From DATLGB01 sp038258425 (GTDB taxonomy: Bacteria > Actinomycetota > Thermoleophilia > Solirubrobacterales > Solirubrobacteraceae), in contig JBBSPV010000009.1 of the NCBI GenBank assembly GCA_038258425.1, positions 28,502 to 92,501 on the forward strand: a stretch of 64,000 nucleotides of DNA, read 5' to 3'. Below, in pieces: positions 25,186-32,641 of the stretch (the first letter of the stretch is position 1; every line of letters begins with the position of its first letter). The position numbers were made by a program, and so were the translations under genes. A model generated the notes under the pieces. That model saw only the letters and a list, made by a program, of their open reading frames with translations. It ran no database searches and was not told the DNA's origin.

Positions 25186-25192
25186 CCCGGCC

Positions 25193-25243
25193 ATGGCCCC
25201 TCCGCCCGCCGGACCCGAGGCGCTCACGACCGCCGCGGCGTGA
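25193..25243 (+). CDS. 16-residue upstream ORF, coupled to the hydrolase
   Basis: ATG 25193 begins a 16-codon frame rich in Pro and Ala (M-A-P-P-P-A-G-P, then EALTTAAA). Its TGA at 25241-25243 overlaps the GTG start of the hydrolase gene at 25240 in the 4-nt form GTGA. A TAGCGT box lies 7 nt before it. The hydrolase GTG has no Shine-Dalgarno sequence of its own, so the mini-ORF may serve to deliver ribosomes to it. No run of a single regulatory amino acid is seen apart from prolines. The product itself is unlikely to be functional. Confidence 0.4.
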   Translation: MAPPPAGPEALTTAAA

Positions 25244-26193
25244 GGCGGCTGCTGCCCCACCGGCTGGAGACCGTCGACGCCGGCCCCTACGGCTCGGGTC
25301 CGCACCCGGCGTGGCTTGACGTCGACTGGTCGGCGCACCTGCGCACGCTCGAGCTCGGCGGCACGCGGGTCAACCTCCTCGACATGGGCGAGGGCGAGCC
25401 GCTGCTGTTCGTCCACGGCTGGTCCGCCGGCTGGCAGCACTGGCTCGAGCAGGTCCTGCCGTTCAGCCGCACCCACCGGGTGCTCGCCGTCGACCTGCCG
25501 GGCTTCGGGGCCTCGGCGGAGCCCGTCGACGGCGAGCTGACGATCACCGGGTACGCCGCGACGCTCAACCGGCTCTGCGGCGAGCTCGGCGTGGACCGGG
25601 TCACGGTGATCGGCAGCTCCATGGGCGGCTTCGTCGGCGCGGAGCTCGCCATCGCCTTCGCCACCCGGGTCCAGGGGCTCGTCCTGCTCGCCGCCGCCGG
25701 CCTGGCCAACCGCTACATCGGGCTGCCGACCGCCGTGCTGCGCGACCCCCGCCTCGACGTGCTCACCCCGGCCGGGCTCGGCGGGCTCGGGGCGCCCGAC
25801 CCGGTCCTGCGGGCGCTCGTGACGCGACCGCGCGGGCGCGAGCTGGCGCTCGGCGTCGTCTGCGCCCATCCGGGGCGGCTGCATCCCGCGCTCGTGTACG
25901 AGATCGCCCGGCTCGCCGGCCGCCCCGCGGCGGCGAAGCTCGTCGGCGAGCTCGCCCGCTACGACTTCCGCGAGCGGGTCGGGGACATCGAGTGCCCGGC
26001 GATGATCGTCTGGGGCGACACGGACCGGCTCGTCCCCGTGTCCGGGGCCAGCGGCTACGCGCAGCGGATCCAGGGCTCGCGCAAGCTGTTGTACCGCTCG
26101 ACGGGCCACCTCCCGATGCTCGAGCGGCCCGAGCGCTTCAACGCGGACCTGCAGGCCTTCCTGGACGACGCATCCGCCGCCGAGGCGCAGTAG
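25240..26193 (+). CDS. Alpha/beta hydrolase
   Basis: A 317-aa hydrolase of the haloperoxidase/epoxide-hydrolase-like group. The nucleophile elbow GSSMGG spans residues 125-130 with Ser127. The oxyanion motif LLFVHGWSAG lies near 55-64, and VDLPGFGAS near 84-92. The acid is likely Asp in VWGDTDRLVP near 265 and the base His in STGHLPMLERPE near 292. No export signal is visible. Function beyond ester, lactone or C-C hydrolysis is open. It starts with GTG at 25240, overlapping the stop of the 16-codon leader ORF. Confidence 0.82.
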   Translation: MRRLLPHRLETVDAGPYGSGPHPAWLDVDWSAHLRTLELGGTRVNLLDMGEGEPLLFVHGWSAGWQHWLEQVLPFSRTHRVLAVDLPGFGASAEPVDGELTITGYAATLNRLCGELGVDRVTVIGSSMGGFVGAELAIAFATRVQGLVLLAAAGLANRYIGLPTAVLRDPRLDVLTPAGLGGLGAPDPVLRALVTRPRGRELALGVVCAHPGRLHPALVYEIARLAGRPAAAKLVGELARYDFRERVGDIECPAMIVWGDTDRLVPVSGASGYAQRIQGSRKLLYRSTGHLPMLERPERFNADLQAFLDDASAAEAQ

Positions 26194-26201
26194 CCGGCCG
26201 G

Positions 26202-26207
26202 TAGCCT
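26202..26207 (+). promoter_or_regulatory. -10 box TAGCCT pointing at a GTC codon at 26214
   Basis: TAGCCT is followed by six bases and then GTC (26214-26216), which is in frame with the membrane protein gene annotated from GTG 26271. By the pattern of this window the transcript would start at that GTC. Confidence 0.45.
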
Positions 26208-26270
26208 GCCCGCGTCTCCCTCACCGACCTCGAACCCGCTCCCAGCCGCCGCCGGCGCGTCATCGTCGGG

Positions 26271-27140
26271 GTGGCGATCTCCGTGCTGGCCACGGCCGCG
26301 CTCGTCTGGGTCATCTTGGACCGGCGGGAGGGCTTCTCCGCCGCGGTGAGCCAGGTCGCGGTCCCGGCGCTCGTGGGCGCCGTGCTCCTGCAGCTCCTCG
26401 CGCTCGTGGTCCGCACGGAGGCGTGGTACATCTGCGTGGCCGCCGCCGGGGCGACGTGCGGCCGCCGGCCGCTCTACCACGCCTCGAGCCTCGGCTCGCT
26501 CGCCAGCCAGCTCAACTCGCAGGTCGGCACGGCGGCGCGGATCGCCATCCTGCGCCGCGAGGCGCCGGGCGGCGCGCCGGGCGTCGCGCCGCTGATCGCG
26601 GCCGAGGTGCCGATCCTCGCCATCGAGGGCAGCCTCGCGGCGCTGACGTGCTTCACGCTCATCGGACCGCTGGACGCGCCCTGGTGGGCGCCCCTCGTCG
26701 TCATCGCCGTCGCCGTCGCCATCGTCGGCGGCCTCGTGCGGCTGGCGGGGCGCCGGCCGACCGGGTTCGCCAGCGGGCTCGCCGTCCTCCGGGAGCTCGA
26801 CGGGAGCTGGAAGATCTTCGCGCTCGTGCTGCTCGCCACCTTCGCGCAGATCACCCGTAACTGGCTGATGCTGCACGCCGTGGGCACGAACGCCGGCTTC
26901 TTCGACGCCGTGGCCGTGCTCATCCTCCAGGTCGGGCTCAGCCAGCTGCCGATCGGGCCGACCGTCGGGGCGGCGGCGGTCGGGCTCGTGCTCGGGATCA
27001 GCGGCGACGCGGCGCTCGAGGTCACCACCGCGGCCGGCGTGCTGCTCACCGCGACCGGGACGATGGGCGCCTTCCTCTACCTCGCCTGGGGCGTCGTCGA
27101 CCGCTTCGTCATCCTGCGCCGCCCGGCGCACTCGGCGTGA
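26271..27140 (+). CDS. LPG-synthase-type flippase domain membrane protein
   Basis: A 289-aa membrane protein resembling the lysylphosphatidylglycerol synthase transmembrane region (UPF0104 group), with about seven or eight helices and the typical stretch SLGSLASQLNSQVGTAARI in the middle. The cytosolic aminoacyl-transferase domain of MprF is absent, so it is the stand-alone type, often linked to lipid or glycan flipping. The first canonical start is GTG 26271. The frame is open back to 26205 and reads SLTDLEPAPSRRRRVIVG, a sensible cytosolic N-terminus with no ATG, GTG or TTG. The true start may be GTC 26214. It overlaps the phosphoesterase gene by 4 bp. Confidence 0.72.
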   Translation: MAISVLATAALVWVILDRREGFSAAVSQVAVPALVGAVLLQLLALVVRTEAWYICVAAAGATCGRRPLYHASSLGSLASQLNSQVGTAARIAILRREAPGGAPGVAPLIAAEVPILAIEGSLAALTCFTLIGPLDAPWWAPLVVIAVAVAIVGGLVRLAGRRPTGFASGLAVLRELDGSWKIFALVLLATFAQITRNWLMLHAVGTNAGFFDAVAVLILQVGLSQLPIGPTVGAAAVGLVLGISGDAALEVTTAAGVLLTATGTMGAFLYLAWGVVDRFVILRRPAHSA

Positions 27141-27892
27141 GCCTCGCCCAGCTCTCCGACCCGCACGTGCGGGCGGGCGACCCGGACGCCGAGCCGGCGC
27201 TCGCCGCGGCCGTCGCCACGGTGGCCGGGCTGCGCCCGCGGCCCGACGCCGTGCTCGTCAGCGGCGATCTCACCCACGACGGCGACCTCGCCTCGGCGCG
27301 CCGGGTCCGCGAACTGGTTGCCCCGCTGAAGATCCCCATCCACGTGATCCCCGGCAACCACGACAACCGCCAGGCCCTGCGTGAGGCCTTCGGGCTCGGC
27401 GGCGAGCCGGGCGAGCCGCTGCACCGGACGGCGCGGTGCGGCGACCTGCGGCTCGTCGCGCTGGACACCCAGCTGCCGGGCCACGACGGCGGCGGGCTCG
27501 GCCCCGCGGGCCTGGCCTGGCTCGCCGCGGCGCTGGCCGAGGCGCCGGAGGTCCCGACCGTGGTGGCCCTGCACCACCCGCCGGCGCCGATCGGCCTGCC
27601 CGCGCTGGACGCCATCGGCCTCGCCGCGAAGGACGCCGCCGGGCTGGCCGCCCGGCTCGAGGCCGCGCCCCAGGTGCGAGCCGTGGTGGCCGGGCACGTG
27701 CACCGGGCGGCGGCGACGACCTTCGCCGGCCGGCCCCTGCTGACCGCTCCGAGCGTCCACGTCCAGGCGAAGCTCGAGCTCGGCTCGCCCGAGTACACGA
27801 TGACGCGCGAGCCGCCCGCCCTGCTCGTCCACGCCCTGGCCGGCGATCGCCTCGTGTCGCACGTGCAGCCCGTGCTCGGCCCGGCCGCCTAG
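27137..27892 (+). CDS. Calcineurin-like metallophosphoesterase (CpdA-type)
   Basis: A 251-aa dimetal phosphodiesterase of the class III cyclic-nucleotide phosphodiesterase group. All metal-binding blocks are present: LSDPHV at residues 6-11, SGDLTHDG near 45, PGNHDN near 75, and VVAGHVHR near 190. The late block ALHHPP near 150 completes the site. Substrates could be cAMP or other phosphodiesters such as glycerophosphodiesters. GTG 27137 overlaps the stop of the preceding membrane protein (GTGA). Its own stop overlaps the convergent FMN enzyme by 4 bp. Confidence 0.85.
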   Translation: MSLAQLSDPHVRAGDPDAEPALAAAVATVAGLRPRPDAVLVSGDLTHDGDLASARRVRELVAPLKIPIHVIPGNHDNRQALREAFGLGGEPGEPLHRTARCGDLRLVALDTQLPGHDGGGLGPAGLAWLAAALAEAPEVPTVVALHHPPAPIGLPALDAIGLAAKDAAGLAARLEAAPQVRAVVAGHVHRAAATTFAGRPLLTAPSVHVQAKLELGSPEYTMTREPPALLVHALAGDRLVSHVQPVLGPAA

Positions 27893-29148
27893 GCCGGGAC
27901 GAGCTCCGTGGCGCGGACCTCCTCGACGCTGCGACAGCCGGCGAGGCCGAAGGTGAGGTCGACGTCGGCGGCGAGGTTGCGCAGCACGTCGCGGACACCC
28001 TGCTGGCCGGCGATGGCCAGGCCGTAGGCGTAGGGGCGGCCCACGAGCGTCGCGGTGGCGCCGAGGGCCAGCGCCTTGAACACGTCGGCACCCCCGCGCA
28101 CGCCGGAGTCCATGAGCACCGGGACGCGGCCGTCGACCGCCTCGACGACGCCGGGGAGGGCGCGGACCGTGGACTGGGCCCCGTCGACCTGGCGGCCGCC
28201 GTGGTTGGAGACCAGCACGCCGTCGACGCCCACCTCGACCGCGCGGCGCGCGTCGTCGGGGTGCAGGATCCCCTTGAGGACGACGGGCAGCGAGGTCATC
28301 TCGCGCAGGCGTGCGAGGTCCTCCCACGTCAGCGACGGCCGCGAGTAGATGCGCACGAAGCGCTGCACCGCGGCGCGGGCGTGCCCCGAGCGCAGGGCGC
28401 GCAGGAACGGCTCGGGGTAGGCGCGGGCGATCTGGACGAGCGCCGAGATCGCCGCCGGCGTCGGCCGGGGCGCGGGCGCCTGTTCCTCGGCCGCCTCGTC
28501 GAGCAGCGCCCGGAACACCGGGTCGCTCGTGTACTGGGCGATGCCCTTGCCCGTCAGGAAGGGGAGCGAGCCGAGGTCGAGGTCGCGCGGGCGCCACCCG
28601 AGCAGCGTCGTGTCCAGGGTGACGACGATCGCCTCGCAGCCGCAGCGCTGCGCCCGGGCGACGAGGCTCTCGACGAGGTCGTCGTTCGTCGACCAGTACA
28701 GCTGGAACCACTTCGGGGCGTCGCCGAGAGCGCCGGCGACGCGCTCCATCGGGTGCGAGGCCTGGTTGGAGAGCACCATGCCCACGCCCTCGGACGCCGC
28801 CGCGCGGGCGACGGCCGTGTCGGCGCCGCGGTGGCAGAGCTCGAGCACCCCGACGGGAGCGAGGAGGAAGGGCGAGGCGTGGCGGCGGCCGAAGAGCTCG
28901 ACCGACGTGTCGCGCCTGGAGACGTCGCGCAGCATGCGCGGCACGATCCGCCAGTCGTCCCAGTCGGCGCGGTTGGCCCGGACGGTCGCCTCGCCACCCG
29001 CGCCGCCCGCGACGTAGGCGAAGGCCTCCGCGCTCATGACCTTGCGAGCGCGCGCCTCCAGCCGGCCGGCGTCGACGGGCACGCGCGGCTTGCGGCCGGC
29101 GACGCCCGCGAGGAAGATCGCCTGCTGCCGGGCGACGCCGTAGGCCAT
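27889..29148 (-). CDS. FMN-dependent alpha-hydroxy-acid oxidase (lactate oxidase-like)
   Basis: A 419-aa TIM-barrel flavoenzyme oxidising 2-hydroxy acids to 2-oxo acids, of the lactate 2-monooxygenase/lactate oxidase/glycolate oxidase family. Visible marks are FAYVAGGAGGE near residue 41, APVGVLELCH near 94, VLKGILHPDDA (FMN phosphate Lys) near 293, and the catalytic-His block LVSNHGGRQVDG near 313-325. The insertion between about 180 and 260 is longer than in glycolate oxidase and fits lactate monooxygenase. ATG 29148 sits 8 nt behind a TAGGGT box. It is convergent with the phosphoesterase. Confidence 0.88.
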   Translation of the reverse strand: MAYGVARQQAIFLAGVAGRKPRVPVDAGRLEARARKVMSAEAFAYVAGGAGGEATVRANRADWDDWRIVPRMLRDVSRRDTSVELFGRRHASPFLLAPVGVLELCHRGADTAVARAAASEGVGMVLSNQASHPMERVAGALGDAPKWFQLYWSTNDDLVESLVARAQRCGCEAIVVTLDTTLLGWRPRDLDLGSLPFLTGKGIAQYTSDPVFRALLDEAAEEQAPAPRPTPAAISALVQIARAYPEPFLRALRSGHARAAVQRFVRIYSRPSLTWEDLARLREMTSLPVVLKGILHPDDARRAVEVGVDGVLVSNHGGRQVDGAQSTVRALPGVVEAVDGRVPVLMDSGVRGGADVFKALALGATATLVGRPYAYGLAIAGQQGVRDVLRNLAADVDLTFGLAGCRSVEEVRATELVPA

Positions 29149-29156
29149 GACGCGGG

Positions 29157-29162
29157 ACCCTA
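29157..29162 (-). promoter_or_regulatory. -10 box TAGGGT, leaderless start at 29148
   Basis: On the minus strand TAGGGT ends 8 nt before the ATG at 29148, with no Shine-Dalgarno sequence. The box lies over the last codon of the upstream FAD gene (stop at 29160), so the FMN gene can be transcribed separately. Confidence 0.45.
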
Positions 29163-30722
29163 CTCCGAGACGCGGGCGCCCCGCAGCCGCCGGCCGGGAG
29201 CGCCGAGGCGGTCGGCGAGCAGCGCCTGGGTCGCGGCGGCGTGGCCGCAGACGCCGTGGACGGCGCCGCCCGGGAACGTCGCCGCGCTGCCGAGCCACAG
29301 GCCGCGCAGCGGCGTCCGGTACGGGCTGAGCGCCGGCACGGGCCGGAACACGAGCTGCTCGAGCGAGTAGGAGCCCCCACCGACGTCGCCGCCCACCAGA
29401 TTCTCGTCGCGCCCCTGCAACTCGCCCGGGCCGAGCACGGAGCGACCGGCAATGAGGTCGCGGAAGCCGGGCGCGAAGCGCTCCACCTGCGCTTCCACCG
29501 CGGCGGTCCAGCGATCGAGTGCCCCGGGGGCGTCCATCCCGGAGCCGGCGTGGGTGTAGGCCCAGCCCGTGTGCTTGCCGGCCGGCGCGCGCGTCGGGTC
29601 GGCCAGCGACTGCTGGCCGAGCAGCAGGAACGGACGCTCGACCTCGTCGCCGAGGTGGGCACGCGTCACGGCGTCGACGACCTCGGCGCCCGTGCCGCCG
29701 ACGTGGACCGTGCCGGCCCGCCGCGCTTCGGCGGCCGCCCACGGGATCGGCCCATCGAGCGCCCAGTCGAGCTTGACGGTCTGCGGCCCGGCTCGGTAGC
29801 GCAGCAGCCTGCGCACGTAGCCTGGGTCGAGCACCCCCTCGGCAAGGCGCAGCAGCCCGGGCGCGCTCGTGTCGCAGACGACCGTCCGGGTCTGCACCAG
29901 GTCGCCCGAAGCCAGGCGCACGCCCGTCACGCGGCCGGCCGCGCCGAGCACCGCGTCGACGCGCGCGCCGGTGCGCGAGCTCCCGCCGCGAGCGTGGAAG
30001 TAGGAGGCCAGCGCCTCGGCCAGACGAGCGGCCCCGCCGTGCGGGGACGGCCAGCCGACGGCGTGGCCGAGCAGGTTGAGGTAGACCCCGCCGATCGCGC
30101 TGCCCGAGGCGTTCGGCGGCGTGTCGCCGTGCAGCGCGGCCCCGTGCAGCCAGGCGACGTTCTCGTCGGCCCGGAAGAGCTCGGCCCCGAGCCCCGACGA
30201 CGGCGCGAGCAGGACGCGGGCGAACTCGAGCACGCCGTCCAGGCCGAGGCCGGCGAGCAGCCGGGCCGGGCCGCGCAGGGGCGGGAAGCCGGCGAGCATC
30301 GTGTGGCGCAGGGCGTCGAAGTGCTCGAGCAGCGGCCGGGCGAACGCCGCCCAGCGCTCGCCGTCGCCGGCGCCGAGCGCGTCCAGCGAGCGGACGGTCT
30401 CGTCGAGGTCGCGCGCGAGCACCGCCGCGCGCCCGCCCTCCAGCACGTGGGCCATCGGCAGGTCGGGGTGATCCCACCGCAGTCCGTGCTCGGCCAGCGG
30501 CCAGCGGGCGAAGACCGGCGACGCGGCGCCGGCCGGGTGCACGGCGGAGAAGACGTCGTGGCGGAAGCCGGGCAGCGTGAGCTCCTCCGTGGCCAGGCCG
30601 CCGCCCAGCCGGTCGGCGGCCTCGCACAGCAGCACGGAGCGGCCCGCCTCGGCCAGGGTGATCGCCGCCGCCAGGCCGTTGGGGCCGCTGCCGACGACGA
30701 CGGCGTCGAAGGCCTCAGGCAC
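29160..30722 (-). CDS. Phytoene dehydrogenase-like FAD oxidoreductase
   Basis: A 520-aa flavoprotein of the phytoene desaturase/carotene isomerase-like family. The FAD loop is AVVVGSGPNGLAAA near residues 7-20, followed by the ELTLPGFRHDVFSAVHP block found in the NAD(P)/FAD 'COG1233' proteins. The C-terminal contact is LWLGSAATFPGGAVHGV. No crtB or other carotenoid gene is near, so a carotenoid substrate is not supported here. GTG 30722 is the first start giving a normal N-terminus; the open frame beyond is a shadow. The GTG overlaps the stop of the upstream 111-aa gene by 8 bp. Confidence 0.83.
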   Translation of the reverse strand: MPEAFDAVVVGSGPNGLAAAITLAEAGRSVLLCEAADRLGGGLATEELTLPGFRHDVFSAVHPAGAASPVFARWPLAEHGLRWDHPDLPMAHVLEGGRAAVLARDLDETVRSLDALGAGDGERWAAFARPLLEHFDALRHTMLAGFPPLRGPARLLAGLGLDGVLEFARVLLAPSSGLGAELFRADENVAWLHGAALHGDTPPNASGSAIGGVYLNLLGHAVGWPSPHGGAARLAEALASYFHARGGSSRTGARVDAVLGAAGRVTGVRLASGDLVQTRTVVCDTSAPGLLRLAEGVLDPGYVRRLLRYRAGPQTVKLDWALDGPIPWAAAEARRAGTVHVGGTGAEVVDAVTRAHLGDEVERPFLLLGQQSLADPTRAPAGKHTGWAYTHAGSGMDAPGALDRWTAAVEAQVERFAPGFRDLIAGRSVLGPGELQGRDENLVGGDVGGGSYSLEQLVFRPVPALSPYRTPLRGLWLGSAATFPGGAVHGVCGHAAATQALLADRLGAPGRRLRGARVSE

Positions 30723-31050
30723 CCGGCGCGACCGCGAGCGTGATCTGGTGGAGCGTGGATCCGGCCGGCGACCCGATGCCCCACAACGCGGACTGCGCGT
30801 CCTGTCCGAACCGCGCCGTCGCGCCGTCGGGGGCGACGGGCGGCTCGTCGCGGCCGAGGCGCAGGAGGCCGTCGTCGGCGTCGGCCACCCAGGCGTCGAG
30901 CGCGGGCTGGTCGGTGATCCACGGCGCGGCGGGCGCGGCGTTGGAGGAGCCCGCCATGCGGGCGTAGCGCACCTGCGGCGACCGGGCGGCGCGCAGCGTG
31001 ACGGCCGCGCCACCGGCGGCGAGGACGGCGTCGCGGGCGGGACGGGCCAC
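30715..31050 (-). CDS. Hypothetical protein upstream of the FAD oxidoreductase
   Basis: A 111-aa protein I do not recognise. It is mostly soluble, with an Ala/Arg-rich first third, TDQPALDAWVADADDGLLRL in the middle and a Gly/Ser-rich end. The frame extends to 31350, but GTG 31050 is preferred: a TATCTT box ends 6 nt before it, and upstream translation is Arg/Pro-rich shadow sequence. The 8-bp overlap with the FAD oxidoreductase suggests joint expression. Its divergent neighbour at 31093 uses the same leaderless style. Confidence 0.5.
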   Translation of the reverse strand: MARPARDAVLAAGGAAVTLRAARSPQVRYARMAGSSNAAPAAPWITDQPALDAWVADADDGLLRLGRDEPPVAPDGATARFGQDAQSALWGIGSPAGSTLHQITLAVAPGA

Positions 31051-31056
31051 GTGCTG

Positions 31057-31062
31057 AAGATA
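31057..31062 (-). promoter_or_regulatory. -10 box TATCTT, leaderless start at 31050
   Basis: On the minus strand TATCTT ends 6 nt before the GTG at 31050. It lies 18 bp from the oppositely oriented TACCCT box at 31081, so two promoters share a 42-bp gap. Confidence 0.5.
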
Positions 31063-31080
31063 CCCCGGCCGGTGGCGATC

Positions 31081-31086
31081 TACCCT
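31081..31086 (+). promoter_or_regulatory. -10 box TACCCT, leaderless start at 31093
   Basis: TACCCT ends 6 nt before ATG 31093. The only purine-rich sequence, GCAGGG, is immediately next to the ATG and too close to serve as a Shine-Dalgarno site. Confidence 0.5.
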
Positions 31087-31092
31087 GCAGGG

Positions 31093-31338
31093 ATGGCCAC
31101 CGCGACCGACGCCCACGCGGTCACCCGCGCGCTGCGGCGCGGCGTCGCGACGCTCGACGCGCTGGCCGCACGGCTCGACGGGGTGCAGCGCGACGAGCTG
31201 CTGTGGGCCGTCCAGGACGCGCGCGACCGCGGCTGGGTGGCCGCGGCCGGCGGCGAGGAGTGCGGCCCGGACGGGCTGTGCGGGACGGCGGCGCCCCTGG
31301 TGCTCTCGCTCACGCCTGCCGGGCGCCAGGCCGGGTAG
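31093..31338 (+). CDS. Small winged-helix-like hypothetical protein
   Basis: An 81-aa soluble protein. It starts with a helix (DAHAVTRALRRGVATLDALA), then LDGVQRDELLWAVQDARDRG, then a beta-like end VLSLTPAGRQAG. The end matches the wing of many winged-helix DNA-binding proteins, in which 'LTPxGR' closes the domain. Two cysteines in ECGPDGLCG interrupt it and might bind metal. DNA binding is inferred only from this layout. The long open frame upstream (from 30577) is a shadow of the FAD enzyme; ATG 31093 has a -10 box 6 nt before it. Confidence 0.5.
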   Translation: MATATDAHAVTRALRRGVATLDALAARLDGVQRDELLWAVQDARDRGWVAAAGGEECGPDGLCGTAAPLVLSLTPAGRQAG

Positions 31339-31348
31339 CGCCCGCCGC

Positions 31349-31951
31349 ATGGACGAGATCCTTCCCGGGGTGTGGCACTGGACGACGGTGCACCCGAACC
31401 TCCAGCAACCCGTGTCCTCCTACTCCCTCGAGGACGCCGGCGCCGCCGTCGATCCGCTGCTTCCGGAGGGCGGCGTGGCCGCGTTCGGGGACTGGGCCGT
31501 GCAGAAGGTGATCCTCACCAACCGCCACCACTCGCGCGACGCCGCGCAGATCCGGGAGGCGCGCGGGGCGACGATCCTCGTCCCCCGGCCGGGCCTGCAC
31601 GAATACGAGGGCTCAGAGCTCGAGGTCGAGCCCTACTATCCCGGCGACGAGGTGGCGCCCGGTGTCCGGGTGCACGAGCTCGCGGCGATCTCGCCCGACG
31701 ACTTCGTCCTGCACGTCTCCGCCGGCCTCGGCGCCCTGGTCTTCGCGGACGGCGTGATCAACATGAACGGCATCGGCTTCGTCCCCGACGGCCTCATGGA
31801 CGACCCGGAGCGGGTCCGGGCGAGAACCTTCGAGCGGCTGCACGAGCTCGTCCAGCTCGACTTCGACGCGCTGCTGTTCGCTCACGGCGACCCGATCCCC
31901 AGCGGCGGCCGCGACGCGCTGCTGGCCTTCATCGCGGCGGAGGCGTCCTGA
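31349..31951 (+). CDS. MBL-fold-like hydrolase with degenerate metal site
   Basis: A 200-aa protein with the beginning of a metallo-beta-lactamase fold (ILPGVWHWTTVHPN) and the order of strands expected of the family. The metal motif, normally HxHxDH, is here TNRHHSRDA, leaving two adjacent His and one Asp. FAHGDPIPSGGRDAL near 178-192 replaces the terminal His region. It may bind one metal or none. ATG 31349 follows the small protein by 10 bp, with a TAGCGC sequence 7 nt upstream. The next gene, aat, begins within 2 bp of its stop. Confidence 0.65.
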   Translation: MDEILPGVWHWTTVHPNLQQPVSSYSLEDAGAAVDPLLPEGGVAAFGDWAVQKVILTNRHHSRDAAQIREARGATILVPRPGLHEYEGSELEVEPYYPGDEVAPGVRVHELAAISPDDFVLHVSAGLGALVFADGVINMNGIGFVPDGLMDDPERVRARTFERLHELVQLDFDALLFAHGDPIPSGGRDALLAFIAAEAS

Positions 31952-31952
31952 G

Positions 31953-32570
31953 CTGCACGCCCTCGACCTCGACCTCGACCTGGCGCTCGGTGCGTACGCA
32001 CAGGGGCTGTTCCCGATGGACGATCCCGCCGCCCAGGAGCGGCCGCTGCCGTTCTACCGCGCCGATCCGCGCGCCGTCCTCGGCCTCGACCCGACCTCGA
32101 TGACCGCGCTGCGCCGGCGCCTGCGCCGCAGCCTCGCGCGGGATCCGGGCTGGCGCCCGGCCCTCGACGAGAGGTTCTCGCAGGTCGTCGCGGCCTGCGC
32201 GCGGCCGCGCGACGACAGCGGCGTGTGGCTGACGCCGCGGCTCGGACGGCTGTACGCCGGCATGCACGTCGCCGGGGCCGCCCACTCCTTCGAGCTCTGG
32301 GACGGCGACCGCCTCGTGGCCGGCATCCTCGGCGTCGTGCTCGGCCGGGCGGCGATGCTCGAGTCCATGGCGCACGCCGTCCCCCACGCCGGCAACGTCA
32401 ACCTCGTGCGCACGCTGCAACGGCTCGCGGCGGCCGGCGTCGAGCTCTGCGACATCCAGATCGCCTCGGACCACACCCGCCGGCTCGGTGCGGTCGAGAT
32501 CCCGGCGGCCGCGTTCGAGGTGCGGCTGCGCGCCGCGCTCGGCGGCACGCCGGCGCGCCTCACGGCCTGA
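31953..32570 (+). CDS. aat: Leucyl/phenylalanyl-tRNA--protein transferase, short, non-canonical start
   Basis: Aat adds Leu or Phe from tRNA to N-terminal basic residues, marking proteins for ClpS/ClpAP degradation. Core motifs match: AGMHVAGAAHSFELW, LESMAHAVPHAGN (the catalytic Glu region) and DIQIASDHTRRLGA (the Asp/Gln pair of DCQV in E. coli). The first ATG is 32016, yet the family signature YxxGxFP occurs just before it as YAQGLFP, so translation must begin earlier. The only start-like codons upstream are CTG 31953 and CTG 31980; no ATG, GTG or TTG exists. CTG 31953 lies one base after the previous stop. From there it is 205 aa, somewhat shorter than the E. coli protein. Confidence 0.7.
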   Translation: MHALDLDLDLALGAYAQGLFPMDDPAAQERPLPFYRADPRAVLGLDPTSMTALRRRLRRSLARDPGWRPALDERFSQVVAACARPRDDSGVWLTPRLGRLYAGMHVAGAAHSFELWDGDRLVAGILGVVLGRAAMLESMAHAVPHAGNVNLVRTLQRLAAAGVELCDIQIASDHTRRLGAVEIPAAAFEVRLRAALGGTPARLTA

Positions 32571-32590
32571 GGAGCCTGGCCCGACCGGCG

Positions 32591-32641
32591 GGGGGTGGTC
32601 GAGGTTAGGGACCACTGTTGGCCTCAACCTCGACCACCCCC
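32591..32641. terminator. Perfect 16-bp hairpin between convergent genes
   Basis: GGGGGTGGTCGAGGTT (32591-32606) pairs without mismatch with AACCTCGACCACCCCC (32626-32641) over a 19-nt loop. It lies after aat (ends 32570) and over the stop codon of the convergent 70-aa gene (TAA, 32605-32607). A perfect stem can act in both directions. No T-run follows on either strand. Confidence 0.75.
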
